24,515 nucleotides of DNA from DASTGO01 sp035719045 (lineage in GTDB: Bacteria > Actinomycetota > Actinomycetes > Actinomycetales > Kineosporiaceae): positions 1 to 24,515 of the forward strand of contig DASTGO010000100.1 of the NCBI GenBank assembly GCA_035719045.1. The letters run 5' to 3'. A model generated the notes under the pieces. That model did not search any database, was not told the origin of the DNA, and worked only from the letters and a program-made list of their open reading frames with translations. Position 1 is the stretch's first letter. Every line of letters begins with the position of its first letter. The translations under genes and the position numbers were made by a program. Positions 12,818-22,522 of the stretch are shown here, in pieces.

Positions 12818-12872
12818 TGCGAGCGCTGGAGCCGGCGGCCCGGCTGGCAGAACCGCTCGGGCCGGCGGCGGA

Positions 12873-14336
<1,464 letters not shown>

Positions 14337-14359
14337 TGCTTCTCACTCACTCTCGGGTG

Positions 14360-15271
14360 TCACGCGCTCGGGGCGTTGGCATCGGCGAGGGCGTTGGCAC
14401 CGCCGACGATCTCGCTGATCTCCTGGGTGATCTCGGCCTGGCGCGCAGTGTTGGCCAGCCGGGTGTACTTGCGGATCAGTTCCTCCGCGTTGTCGGTCGC
14501 GGACTTCATCGCCCGCTGCCGCGACGCCAGCTCGCTGGCGGCCGACTGCAGCAACGCGTTGAAGATCCGGCTCTCGACGTACTTCGGCAGGAGTGCGTCG
14601 AGCACGGCCTTCGCCGACGGCTCGAACTCGTACAGCGGCAGGACCTCGTCCGGCTTCGGCGGCTCCTCGCCCTCCACGACCTCCAGGGGCAGCAGGCGCA
14701 CGACCTCGGGGGTCTGGGTGACCATGTTGACGAAGCGGGTGTAGACGATGTGGATCTCGTCGACACCCCCTTCCTCGGCCGGGGTGAGGAACGCGTCGAT
14801 CAGGGTGTCGGCGATCGCCTTCGCGTGCTCGATCTGCGGCGAGTCCGAGAAGCCGCTCCACTCACCGGCCACCGGCCGCTGGCGGAACTTGTAGAACGCC
14901 GCACCCTTGCGCCCACAGATGAAGGGCACGACCTCCTTGCCCTCGCTGCGCAGCAGTCCGGCGAGCGCCTCGCCCTCCTTGAGGACGTTGGAGGAGTAAG
15001 CACCTGCCAGACCGCGGTCGGAGGTGATCAGCAGCATCGCCGCCCGCGTGACGACCTCCTTCTCCTTCGTCAGCGGGTGGTCCTCGTTGGAGTACGTCGC
15101 CACCGCCGACACGGCGCGGGTGATCGCCCGGGCGTAGGGGGTCGACGCGGCCGTCCGGTGCTGCGCCTTGACCATCCGGGAGGCGGCGATGAGCTCGAAC
15201 GCCCGGGTGATCTTCTTCATCGCCGAGACCGAGCGGATCCGCGAGCGGTAGACCCTGAGCTGGGCTCCCAT
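14360..15271 (-). CDS. atpG: ATP synthase F1 gamma subunit
   Basis: Gamma is the rotating central shaft that couples the c-ring to the catalytic sites. The 303-aa product has the conserved N-terminal helix RSRIRSVSAMKKITRAFELIAASRMVKAQ and the C-terminal helix with FNALLQSAASELASRQRAMKSATDNAEELI. The central Rossmann-like domain includes LLITSDRGLAGAYSSNVLK. The stretch around EVVEGEEPPKPDEVLPLYEFEPS is an acidic, Pro-rich loop. GGAAAGGA lies about 8-9 nt before ATG 15271. It is 28 nt after atpA and 23 nt before atpD, as expected for one transcript. Confidence 0.97.
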   Translation of the reverse strand: MGAQLRVYRSRIRSVSAMKKITRAFELIAASRMVKAQHRTAASTPYARAITRAVSAVATYSNEDHPLTKEKEVVTRAAMLLITSDRGLAGAYSSNVLKEGEALAGLLRSEGKEVVPFICGRKGAAFYKFRQRPVAGEWSGFSDSPQIEHAKAIADTLIDAFLTPAEEGGVDEIHIVYTRFVNMVTQTPEVVRLLPLEVVEGEEPPKPDEVLPLYEFEPSAKAVLDALLPKYVESRIFNALLQSAASELASRQRAMKSATDNAEELIRKYTRLANTARQAEITQEISEIVGGANALADANAPSA

Positions 15272-15299
15272 GTCGTCGTCCTTTCCGTCAGCGCCTGCG

Positions 15300-16940
<1,641 letters not shown>

Positions 16941-16969
16941 CTGAAGTCCCTGCTCTCTCGTCTGTCGTC

Positions 16970-17034
16970 CGGTCCCAGATCCCGGGACCGCACCGTTACG
17001 TGTAATCGTCCGGTCCGAGCTCGGGGCCGGACCG
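16970..17034 (-). other. Two hairpins in the atpH-atpA gap
   Basis: CGGTCCC/GGGACCG (16970-16976 with 16984-16990) and CGGTCCG/CGGACCG (17011-17017 with 17028-17034) each give perfect 7-bp stems. They lie in the 169-nt gap upstream of atpA. They may set mRNA processing or differential expression of the Fo/delta and F1 parts. No promoter box is clear. Confidence 0.4.
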
Positions 17035-17109
17035 ATCATGTCGTCGGGTGGTGCACGTGGTGCGGTGGTGCTGATCGTTCGTGCTGAGGCCGTCGGGGCG
17101 ACCGGCGAA

Positions 17110-17925
17110 TCAGCCGGCGAGCCGCCGCCGGGCCTCGTCGAGACGGGTGGCGATGGTGCCGTCGATGAGCTCGCCGCCCACCTGTACCCGCAGGCCACCG
17201 CGTACCTCGGGGTCGAGGTCGACGTTCAGGCGGATCGGCCGGCCGTAGGTGCGCCGCAGCGAGGCGGCCAGCCGCTCCCGCTGGGCAGCGGTCAGCGGGA
17301 CCGCCGCGACCACGTGGGCCACGAGCTGCCGTCGACGCTCCGCTGCCGCCTCGACGAACGTCTCCAGGGCCCGCTCGGTGCGCAGACCCCGCGGGTGCAC
17401 CGCAGCCTGGACGGCCAGCTGGACGGTCTCCGGCGCGGCCTTGCCGGACAGCAGGCGCTGCACCAGCTCCGCCTTGCGCTCGTCCCCCTCGGTACGGGCC
17501 GAGAAGGCGTCCCGCAGCTGCGTGGTGCCGGCGACCAGACGCGAGAACCGGAACAGCTCGTCCTCGACGCTGTCCAGCCGGTCGGCCCGCTCAGCTGCGG
17601 CCAGCACCGCCGACACCGCCAGCGCCTCGAGGGCGTCGGCCAGGTCCAGCGGACTGCCCCAGCGGCCCCGGACCAGGCCGGCGAGCAGGTCCAGCGTCTC
17701 GCCACTCACCTTGCCGGTGAGCAGCCGCTGGACCAGGCCGGCCTTGTCCTCGGCCTCCCGGGACGGGTCGGTCAGCGCGCGCCGCAGGCTGGCGTTGCCG
17801 GCCAACAGGTTCGCGACCGCGAACAGCTCGTCGCCCAGCGCCTGGGGCTGCGCCCCGCGGGCGGACAGCAACGCCTCCAGGCGCTCCTGCCCGGCCGCGA
17901 GGGACTCCCGGCTGATTCCGCGCAT
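17110..17925 (-). CDS. atpH: ATP synthase delta subunit (long actinobacterial form)
   Basis: Delta joins the peripheral stalk b dimer to the top of F1. The 271-aa product is longer than the 180-aa E. coli subunit but normal for non-mycobacterial actinobacteria. It is not fused to a b-like domain as in Mycobacterium. The N-terminal helical domain carries a duplicated pattern (AVANLLAGNASLRRALTDPSR and FSRLVAGTTQLRDAFSARTEG, each followed by KAxLVQRLLxGK). The C-terminal domain ends in the typical DPEVRGGLRVQVGGELIDGTIATRLDEARRRL. ATG 17925 overlaps the atpF stop by one base (TGATG), with a GGGGG run upstream, so translation is likely coupled. Confidence 0.95.
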   Translation of the reverse strand: MRGISRESLAAGQERLEALLSARGAQPQALGDELFAVANLLAGNASLRRALTDPSREAEDKAGLVQRLLTGKVSGETLDLLAGLVRGRWGSPLDLADALEALAVSAVLAAAERADRLDSVEDELFRFSRLVAGTTQLRDAFSARTEGDERKAELVQRLLSGKAAPETVQLAVQAAVHPRGLRTERALETFVEAAAERRRQLVAHVVAAVPLTAAQRERLAASLRRTYGRPIRLNVDLDPEVRGGLRVQVGGELIDGTIATRLDEARRRLAG

Positions 17926-18506
17926 CAGGAACCGGCCCCCGCAGGCTCGGCCGCCTCCAGCTCGCCGAGGAACCGGTCCACGACGTTGCTGGCGCGGGCC
18001 TCGCTCTCCAGCGACTCCCCGACGATCCGGGACGCCAGCTGGATGGCCAGGTCACCGACCTCGGCCCGCAGCTGCACCAGGGCCTGCTGACGCTCGGCCT
18101 GGATCTGCTGCTGGGCGGAGGAGAGGATGCGGTCGGCCTCGTCCTGGGCGCGCTGACGCAGCTCGGCCACGATCTGCGCGCCTTCCTCCTGGGCCTGCTG
18201 GCGGATCCGGGCCGCCTCGGCACGGGCGTCGGCGAGCTGCGACCGGTACTCGTCCAGCGCGGCGCTCGCCTCGGCCTGGGCCTCCTCGGCCTTCTTGATC
18301 CCGCCCTCGATGGCGGCGGCACGCTCGGCGAAGATCGCCTCCAGGCGCGGCACGACCTTGGTCGCCACGACCCAGTACAGGATCGCGAAGGCGATGAGCC
18401 CGAAGATGAGCTCACCCGGGTGCGGGATGATCGGGTAGGCCGTCTCCCAGAAGCTCTTCCCGCCCTCGGTGGTCTCCGCGGCGCGCAAAGCTGTCGTGAG
18501 GATCAC
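17925..18506 (-). CDS. atpF: ATP synthase Fo subunit b
   Basis: Subunit b forms the peripheral stalk. The 193-aa product has an N-terminal extension, one membrane helix at about residues 32-52 (ELIFGLIAFAILYWVVATKVVP) and a long charged coiled coil with many Ala, Glu and Gln residues from about residue 55 to 160. GTG 18506 follows GGGAG by about 6 nt. It is 43 nt after atpE and overlaps atpH by one base. The C-terminus ends Ala/Gly-rich. There is one b gene and no b' gene in the cluster. Confidence 0.95.
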   Translation of the reverse strand: MILTTALRAAETTEGGKSFWETAYPIIPHPGELIFGLIAFAILYWVVATKVVPRLEAIFAERAAAIEGGIKKAEEAQAEASAALDEYRSQLADARAEAARIRQQAQEEGAQIVAELRQRAQDEADRILSSAQQQIQAERQQALVQLRAEVGDLAIQLASRIVGESLESEARASNVVDRFLGELEAAEPAGAGS

Positions 18507-18549
18507 GCTGTCTCCCAGAGGGTCGATCGTCGGTCAGAGGGGACGAGCG

Positions 18550-18759
18550 TCAGCTCTTGAAGACGAACGCCAGGGCGAGACCGAAGATGGCCAGCGCCTC
18601 GGCGAGAGCGAAGCCGAGGAAGGCGATCGGCTGCAGGATGCCGCGGGCCTCGGGCTGGCGCGCCACGCCGCTGATGTAGGCGGCGAAGATCAGGCCGACG
18701 CCGATACCCGGGCCGATCGCCGACAGGCCGTACCCCAGGATCGCGATGTTTCCCGACAT
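18550..18759 (-). CDS. atpE: ATP synthase Fo subunit c
   Basis: Subunit c forms the proton-driven rotor ring. The 69-aa product is two membrane helices joined by the polar loop ARQPEA (Arg34-Gln35-Pro36). Helix 1 carries the Gly-rich GPGIGVGLIFAAYISG. Helix 2 carries the proton-binding Glu54 in GFALAEALAIFGLAL; the residue after it is Ala, with no Na+-type Ser/Thr, so H+ coupling is expected. ATG 18759 is chosen because the family begins here; the upstream 31 codons of open frame are polar and contain the ribosome binding site AAGGA. A hairpin lies just upstream of that site. Subunit c must be made in several-fold excess, so this leader may matter. Confidence 0.96.
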   Translation of the reverse strand: MSGNIAILGYGLSAIGPGIGVGLIFAAYISGVARQPEARGILQPIAFLGFALAEALAIFGLALAFVFKS

Positions 18760-18787
18760 CGAGATGTGTCCTTCCTCGTTCTCCGCG

Positions 18788-18808
18788 TCCGCCGTCTTGG
18801 TCGGCGGA
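18788..18808 (-). promoter_or_regulatory. Hairpin in the atpE leader
   Basis: TCCGCCG and CGGCGGA form a perfect 7-bp stem with a 7-nt loop, about 10 nt upstream of the purine-rich atpE ribosome binding region. It lies in the 196-nt gap after atpB. It could be a processing or translation-control element that raises c-subunit yield. Confidence 0.4.
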
Positions 18809-18955
18809 ACGGACGTGTGACTCGGTGTCCCCGATTCGGCGGATGCCGTCACGGACGTTGCGGGTGGAGCGGTGCAGTCCCCGGGCGGTGGACCCGGGAC
18901 GGTTCAGGGGTGGTTCTCGGGGCGGGGCCCCTAGCGCGTCGCGACTCGGTCCGGC

Positions 18956-19744
18956 TCAGTGTTCGTCGGCAAGCGAGCCGGCGATGTACAGCGCCGCGAG
19001 CAGCGTGAAGATGTAGGCCTGAAGGAATTCGACGAGGATCTCGAAGACCGTCATGACGAAGGCCATCACATAGGAGAAAGCCCCCACCGGCACGTAGCCC
19101 GGCACGTTCGAGTGCAGGATCAGGTACTCACCGCCTGCGGCGAAGAGCACCAGGAGCAGGTGGCCGGCGAACATGTTGCCGAAGAGCCGCAGTGCCAGGG
19201 TGACCGGGCGGGTGAAGAAGTAGGTCAGCAGCTCCAGCGGCACGATCAGGAGGAGCACCGGCAGCGGCAGGCCCGGCGGGATCATGTGCTTGAAGTGGCC
19301 ACCCAGACCCTTCGCGCGGATGCCGACCAGGTGGTAGATCACGAAGACCACCAGGGCCAGGCCCACGGGGAAGCCGATCCGGCTCATGGTCGGGAACTGG
19401 ACCAGCGGGATGATCCCGAACAGGTTGTTCACCAGGATCAGCACGAACATCGAGAACAGCAGCGGCACGAACTTGAGGAAGTCGTGGCTGCCGATGATGT
19501 CGCGACCCAGCCCGTTGCGGACCATCCCGTAGACCTGCTCGGTCAGGTACTGCCCCTTGGTGGGAACCACGGCGAGCCGCCGCGTCCCCAGCAGCAGGAG
19601 ACCGATGATCACGACCGCGGAGAGCAGGATGACGATGCTCGCCCGGGTGATCGCAAAGGGACCGTCGGTGCCGAACAACGGCTGCCAGAAGTCGGCGGTG
19701 CTGGGGGCCTCGAAGCCGCTCCCGGCGGCGAGCATGGCGCTCAC
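18956..19744 (-). CDS. atpB: ATP synthase Fo subunit a
   Basis: Subunit a holds the two proton half-channels next to the c-ring. The 262-aa product has five to six hydrophobic helices. The essential Arg186 lies in VTLALRLFGNMFAGHLLL, and the final helices carry FEILVEFLQAYIFTLLAALYI. The segments LTEQVYGMVRN and FVPLLFSMFVLILVNNLFGIIPL are typical of bacterial subunit a. GTG 19744 follows GAGGAGA by about 5 nt. An internal ATG four codons later is a possible alternative. It starts 9 nt after the AtpZ-like gene and probably shares its transcript. Confidence 0.96.
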   Translation of the reverse strand: MSAMLAAGSGFEAPSTADFWQPLFGTDGPFAITRASIVILLSAVVIIGLLLLGTRRLAVVPTKGQYLTEQVYGMVRNGLGRDIIGSHDFLKFVPLLFSMFVLILVNNLFGIIPLVQFPTMSRIGFPVGLALVVFVIYHLVGIRAKGLGGHFKHMIPPGLPLPVLLLIVPLELLTYFFTRPVTLALRLFGNMFAGHLLLVLFAAGGEYLILHSNVPGYVPVGAFSYVMAFVMTVFEILVEFLQAYIFTLLAALYIAGSLADEH

Positions 19745-19753
19745 GAGGTCTCC

Positions 19754-20017
19754 TCACTCACAGTGGTGACCGGCGTCGTCAGACGCCGATGGCGGGCGTC
19801 GGTCGTGCGTACCGTACCGAACCCACACCACGTAGAGAGCCAGAGCCATCCCGCCCAGGATGCCGACGAACACGAAGATCGGTTTCGTGCCGAGCCACCT
19901 GTCGGCGAGCCAGCCCAGACCCCCGTAGAGGAGTGGTCCGGAGATGAGGTACGCCAGGACGGTCCACGCCGCTGCCTCACCGGGCGGGCCGGCGGGACGG
20001 TGGGCGTCGTCGTCCAT
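19754..20017 (-). CDS. AtpZ/AtpI-like two-helix membrane protein
   Basis: The 87-aa protein has two hydrophobic helices, at about residues 18-38 and 47-66, joined by the loop LADRWLGTKP. The GGLGWLADRWLGTKPIFVFVGILGGMAL segment fits AtpZ-type proteins, which lie at the head of atp operons and are thought to aid Fo assembly or Mg2+/Ca2+ transport. ATG 20017 is followed by three Asp codons. A TACGCT box lies 7 nt upstream, so the mRNA may be leaderless, although GGGG before the ATG could be a weak ribosome binding site. It lies 42 nt after atpI and 9 nt before atpB. Confidence 0.8.
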   Translation of the reverse strand: MDDDAHRPAGPPGEAAAWTVLAYLISGPLLYGGLGWLADRWLGTKPIFVFVGILGGMALALYVVWVRYGTHDRRPPSASDDAGHHCE

Positions 20018-20024
20018 CCCCGGA

Positions 20025-20030
20025 AGCGTA
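20025..20030 (-). promoter_or_regulatory. Candidate -10 box at the head of the atpZ-atpB block
   Basis: On the minus strand TACGCT fits TANNNT and ends 7 nt before ATG 20017. It lies in the only gap (42 nt) between atpI and the AtpZ-like gene. It could drive the structural atp genes independently of the upstream wecA transcript. No clear -35 box is seen. Confidence 0.35.
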
Positions 20031-20059
20031 TCAGTGCGCCGACAGCAACTCCGGCCCGG

Positions 20060-20569
20060 TCACCCACTCTGACCAGGGGCGTCGGTCCCGACTTCGGAAG
20101 CCCGTCCAGCCCCTTCCGGGGGCAGTTGCGGGCCGGGGACGGGAGAGCCGAAAGCGAGTACCCGCAGGGTCCAGGCGGCCCGCAACTCCCCCGCCGACCA
20201 GGCCGCCCCACCGGCGATCAGCCCCACCCCGAGGAAACCCGGGGACAGCCAGGTCGACGAGCGCAGCAGCAGGAAGACCATCCCGAGAACGATCACCACG
20301 ACGCCGTAGCTGATCACCGCGATGGCCATCACCGCAGGTGGCGACCACTGCCGGCTACCGCGCATGACCAGCGGGCCGGTCGTCATCGCCAGGGCGGCCA
20401 GCAGTACGCCGACCGCGGCGCCCGTCATCGCCGACGCCCCAGCGAAGGCCGAGCCCGCAACCAGAACCACCCCGGTGACCAGAGCCGGCAGGGCACCACC
20501 GCGCAGCAGGGCGGCCGAGGGGTCGGCCGTACCCGAGCCCTTTACCCGATCCCGGTCGGGCTCACTCAT
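20060..20569 (-). CDS. atpI: AtpI-like membrane protein (ATP synthase protein I)
   Basis: The 169-aa protein has four hydrophobic helices, at about residues 26-46, 49-68, 79-102 and 108-126, then a Pro/Gly-rich cytoplasmic tail. This topology and its place between wecA and atpB match the AtpI homologue Rv1303 of mycobacteria. AtpI-type proteins help c-ring assembly in other bacteria, but the role here is inferred from position. ATG 20569 is chosen because AGGAGAT lies 4-5 nt upstream; the frame is open for 25 more codons reaching back into wecA. The gap to wecA is 40 nt and is relatively AT-rich (AGTAATCA). Confidence 0.85.
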   Translation of the reverse strand: MSEPDRDRVKGSGTADPSAALLRGGALPALVTGVVLVAGSAFAGASAMTGAAVGVLLAALAMTTGPLVMRGSRQWSPPAVMAIAVISYGVVVIVLGMVFLLLRSSTWLSPGFLGVGLIAGGAAWSAGELRAAWTLRVLAFGSPVPGPQLPPEGAGRASEVGTDAPGQSG

Positions 20570-20609
20570 CGGATCTCCTGACACCGTCGCCCGAGGGACG
20601 TGATTACTC

Positions 20610-21734
20610 TCACTGCGCGTGTCGTTCCCGGTGCCGCCGGCCACGCAGCGGGCCGAGGGTGAGGGCGGTCGCCACGGCCACCGCGACCAGGCCGCCGACC
20701 ACCGCCTGCATCGGCGTCACGAACTTCGCCGACGCCACCCCGAAGGCCGCGATCGCAGTCCAGACGTACATGATCAGCACGGCCCTGGCGTGGCTGTGCC
20801 CCAGGGCCAGCAGCCGGTGGTGCAGATGCATCTTGTCCGGATGCCAGGGCATTCGCCCGGCTCGGGTGCGGCGGACCACCGCGAGCAGCAGATCGACCAG
20901 CGGTAGAGCCAGCACGGCCAGCGGTAGCACCAGCGGGAAGAAAGCGGGCACCAGCTTGAGCTGGGACACCGGCGTGGGGTCCACCTGACCCGTGATGGCG
21001 ACCGTCGCCGAGGCCAGCAGCAGGCCGATCAGCATCGAACCGCTGTCCCCCATGAAGACCCGGGCCGGGTTGAAGTTGTGCGGCAGGAAGCCCAGGCAAC
21101 AGCCCACCAGCGCGGCGGTGATCAGCGAGGCCAGCGAGGAGTAGTCGCCGACACTGGCGTCCCTGGACAGCAGGTAGGAGTAGACGAAGAAGGCGGAACC
21201 GGCGATCCCGACGATCCCGGCGGCCAGGCCGTCCAGGCCGTCGACGAAGTTCACCGCGTTGATCGTCACCACGACGATGATCACGGTCAGGAGCAGCAGC
21301 GTCCCGGCGGACGGGATGGTCACCCCCGCGATCGGCAGGGTGATCAGCTGGACGCCCTTCCACGCCATGAGCACCGCGGCGACAGCCTGCCCGGCCAGCT
21401 TGGTCACCGCGTCGAGGGTCCACAGGTCGTCGATCACCCCGAGCACGCAGACCACGGTGGCGCCGAGCAGCACCCCCCAGGGATCGCCGCCGTCGCCGTT
21501 GTTGCCGTTGGGGAACACCCGGGAGAGGAAGGGCATGTGGTTGGCGGTGACCATCGCGGCGGCGAACCCGATCAGCATCGCCGTACCGCCCATCCGGGGC
21601 ACCGGGACGCTGTGCACGTCGCGGTCGCGCACCGGGGTGATCGCCCCGATCCGGCGGGCGATCCGGCGGACCAGCGGCGTCATCAGGTAGGTCACCGCGA
21701 AGGCGACAAGGGTGATGTACAGGTAGTTGCGCAC
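20610..21734 (-). CDS. wecA: Polyprenyl-phosphate GlcNAc-1-phosphate transferase (WecA/Rfe family)
   Basis: This integral membrane enzyme moves GlcNAc-1-phosphate from UDP-GlcNAc to a polyprenyl phosphate, starting cell-wall glycopolymer synthesis (the arabinogalactan linker in mycobacteria). The 374-aa product has about 11 hydrophobic helices. Family motifs are present: the Asp pair 102-103 in GVIDDLW, NAVNFVDGLDGLAAG at residues 159-173, FMGDSGS at 228-234, and the HLHHR carbohydrate-recognition motif at 303-307. MraY is less likely because of the HHR motif and the NxxNxxDG pattern. GTG 21734 overlaps the last base of the Sua5-family stop (TAGTG), with GGAGG upstream, so translation is coupled. 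The same order (Rv1301-rfe-Rv1303-atpB) is known in M. tuberculosis. Confidence 0.93.
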   Translation of the reverse strand: MRNYLYITLVAFAVTYLMTPLVRRIARRIGAITPVRDRDVHSVPVPRMGGTAMLIGFAAAMVTANHMPFLSRVFPNGNNGDGGDPWGVLLGATVVCVLGVIDDLWTLDAVTKLAGQAVAAVLMAWKGVQLITLPIAGVTIPSAGTLLLLTVIIVVVTINAVNFVDGLDGLAAGIVGIAGSAFFVYSYLLSRDASVGDYSSLASLITAALVGCCLGFLPHNFNPARVFMGDSGSMLIGLLLASATVAITGQVDPTPVSQLKLVPAFFPLVLPLAVLALPLVDLLLAVVRRTRAGRMPWHPDKMHLHHRLLALGHSHARAVLIMYVWTAIAAFGVASAKFVTPMQAVVGGLVAVAVATALTLGPLRGRRHRERHAQ

Positions 21735-22405
21735 TAGCTGCCCGCCTCCTGCGAACCGGTGGGCCGCGGGCCGTCCAGATCCGGGACGACCTCCAGCAGC
21801 GTCTCCATCCCGATCGCCCCGACACGCAGCACCTTCGGCCGCTCGCCGCGGACGTCGACGATGGTCGAGCCGCCGGCACCGGGCAGCGTCCCGGCGTCCA
21901 GGTACACCCCGACCGTCCCGCCGAGCGTGTCCCGGGCCTGGTCGCACTGCAGCGGGGCGGCCATTCCGACGGGTCCGGCGGCCGTCACCGCCAGCGGACC
22001 GGTCCGCTCCAGCAGCTGCAATGCCACCGGGTGCAGCGGCATCCGGACCGAGACAGTGCCGTAGGAGTCCCCGAGATCCCAGTCCAGGGTCGGCTGGGCC
22101 AGGCAGAGCAGGGTGAGCGGCCCGGGCCAGAATGCGTCGACCAGATCCCGGGCAGACGGGGCGAGACCGGTGGCGATCCCGTCCAGGGTCCGGGCGTGCG
22201 GGATCAGCACGGGAGGCGGCGTCCGGCCGCTGCCGCGGGCACGGAACAACCGGTCGATCGCGTCCGGGGAGAAGGCGTCGCAGCCCAGCCCGTACACGGC
22301 GTCCGTCGGCAGCACGACCAGTTCACCGGCGGCGATCGACGAGACCGCACGGGAGATCCCGCCCTCCCGCCCCGACGGAGTCAGACAGTCGAAGCGGTAG
22401 CTCAC
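21734..22405 (-). CDS. Sua5/YrdC-family protein with altered active site
   Basis: Family members make threonylcarbamoyl-AMP from Thr, bicarbonate and ATP for tRNA t6A. The 223-aa product aligns throughout with the actinobacterial protein at this locus: PTDAVYGLG, AFWPGPLTLL, LDWDLGDSYGTVSVRMPLHPVA, GSTIVDVRGERPKVLR. Several key positions are changed, however. The KxR motif (KGRGR in relatives) reads R57-G58-S59, the SSAN motif reads T141-A142-A143-G144, and PTDT reads PTDA. It may be a catalytically weak or repurposed paralogue. The GTG start at 22405 overlaps the stop of a 26-codon mini-ORF as GTGA, and the ribosome binding site is GAGGA within that mini-ORF. It overlaps wecA by one base. 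Confidence 0.88.
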   Translation of the reverse strand: MSYRFDCLTPSGREGGISRAVSSIAAGELVVLPTDAVYGLGCDAFSPDAIDRLFRARGSGRTPPPVLIPHARTLDGIATGLAPSARDLVDAFWPGPLTLLCLAQPTLDWDLGDSYGTVSVRMPLHPVALQLLERTGPLAVTAAGPVGMAAPLQCDQARDTLGGTVGVYLDAGTLPGAGGSTIVDVRGERPKVLRVGAIGMETLLEVVPDLDGPRPTGSQEAGS

Positions 22406-22482
22406 GACGGTTCCTCGCTGGCGCTCGTCGCCACCGCGAGCCCCGCACCCTGCTCATCGGTTCGCTCGCTGCGCTCGCTCAC
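22402..22482 (-). CDS. 26-codon mini-ORF overlapping the Sua5-family gene (repeat copy 2)
   Basis: This minus-strand frame runs GTG...TGA with 26 codons, starting MSERSERTDEQGA and ending ASEEPS. It starts 40 nt after the prmC stop. A -10-like CAGACT lies 7 nt upstream of the GTG, and no ribosome binding site is seen, so it may be leaderless. Its TGA overlaps the Sua5-family GTG as GTGA, and GAGGA in its last codons is the only ribosome binding site for that gene. It has the same length and phase as the ORF at 9303-9383. The internal stem (GGGGCTCG with CGAGCGCC) has one mismatch. Whether it is translated is unproven. Confidence 0.5.
   Translation of the reverse strand: MSERSERTDEQGAGLAVATSASEEPS
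22402..22482 (-). repeat. 81-nt dispersed element, copy 2
   Basis: This is the inverted counterpart of 9303-9383. Differences seen are two synonymous third-base changes (AGT/AGC, GAC/GAT), three single replacements (CAG/GAG, GCG/GGG, GGC/AGC) and a rearranged end (GAG GTG CCG versus GAA CCG TCG). It sits inside the otherwise conserved prmC-Sua5 junction, so it may have been inserted there. Confidence 0.85.
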
Positions 22483-22522
22483 GGGGTGGAGTCTGCCACT
22501 GGAGGCTGGGATCACAGCAGCA

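Noticed and set aside
17110..18506. Mycobacterial-style b-delta fusion
   Set aside because: atpF and atpH are separate frames with a TGATG overlap, and the delta protein has no membrane helix.
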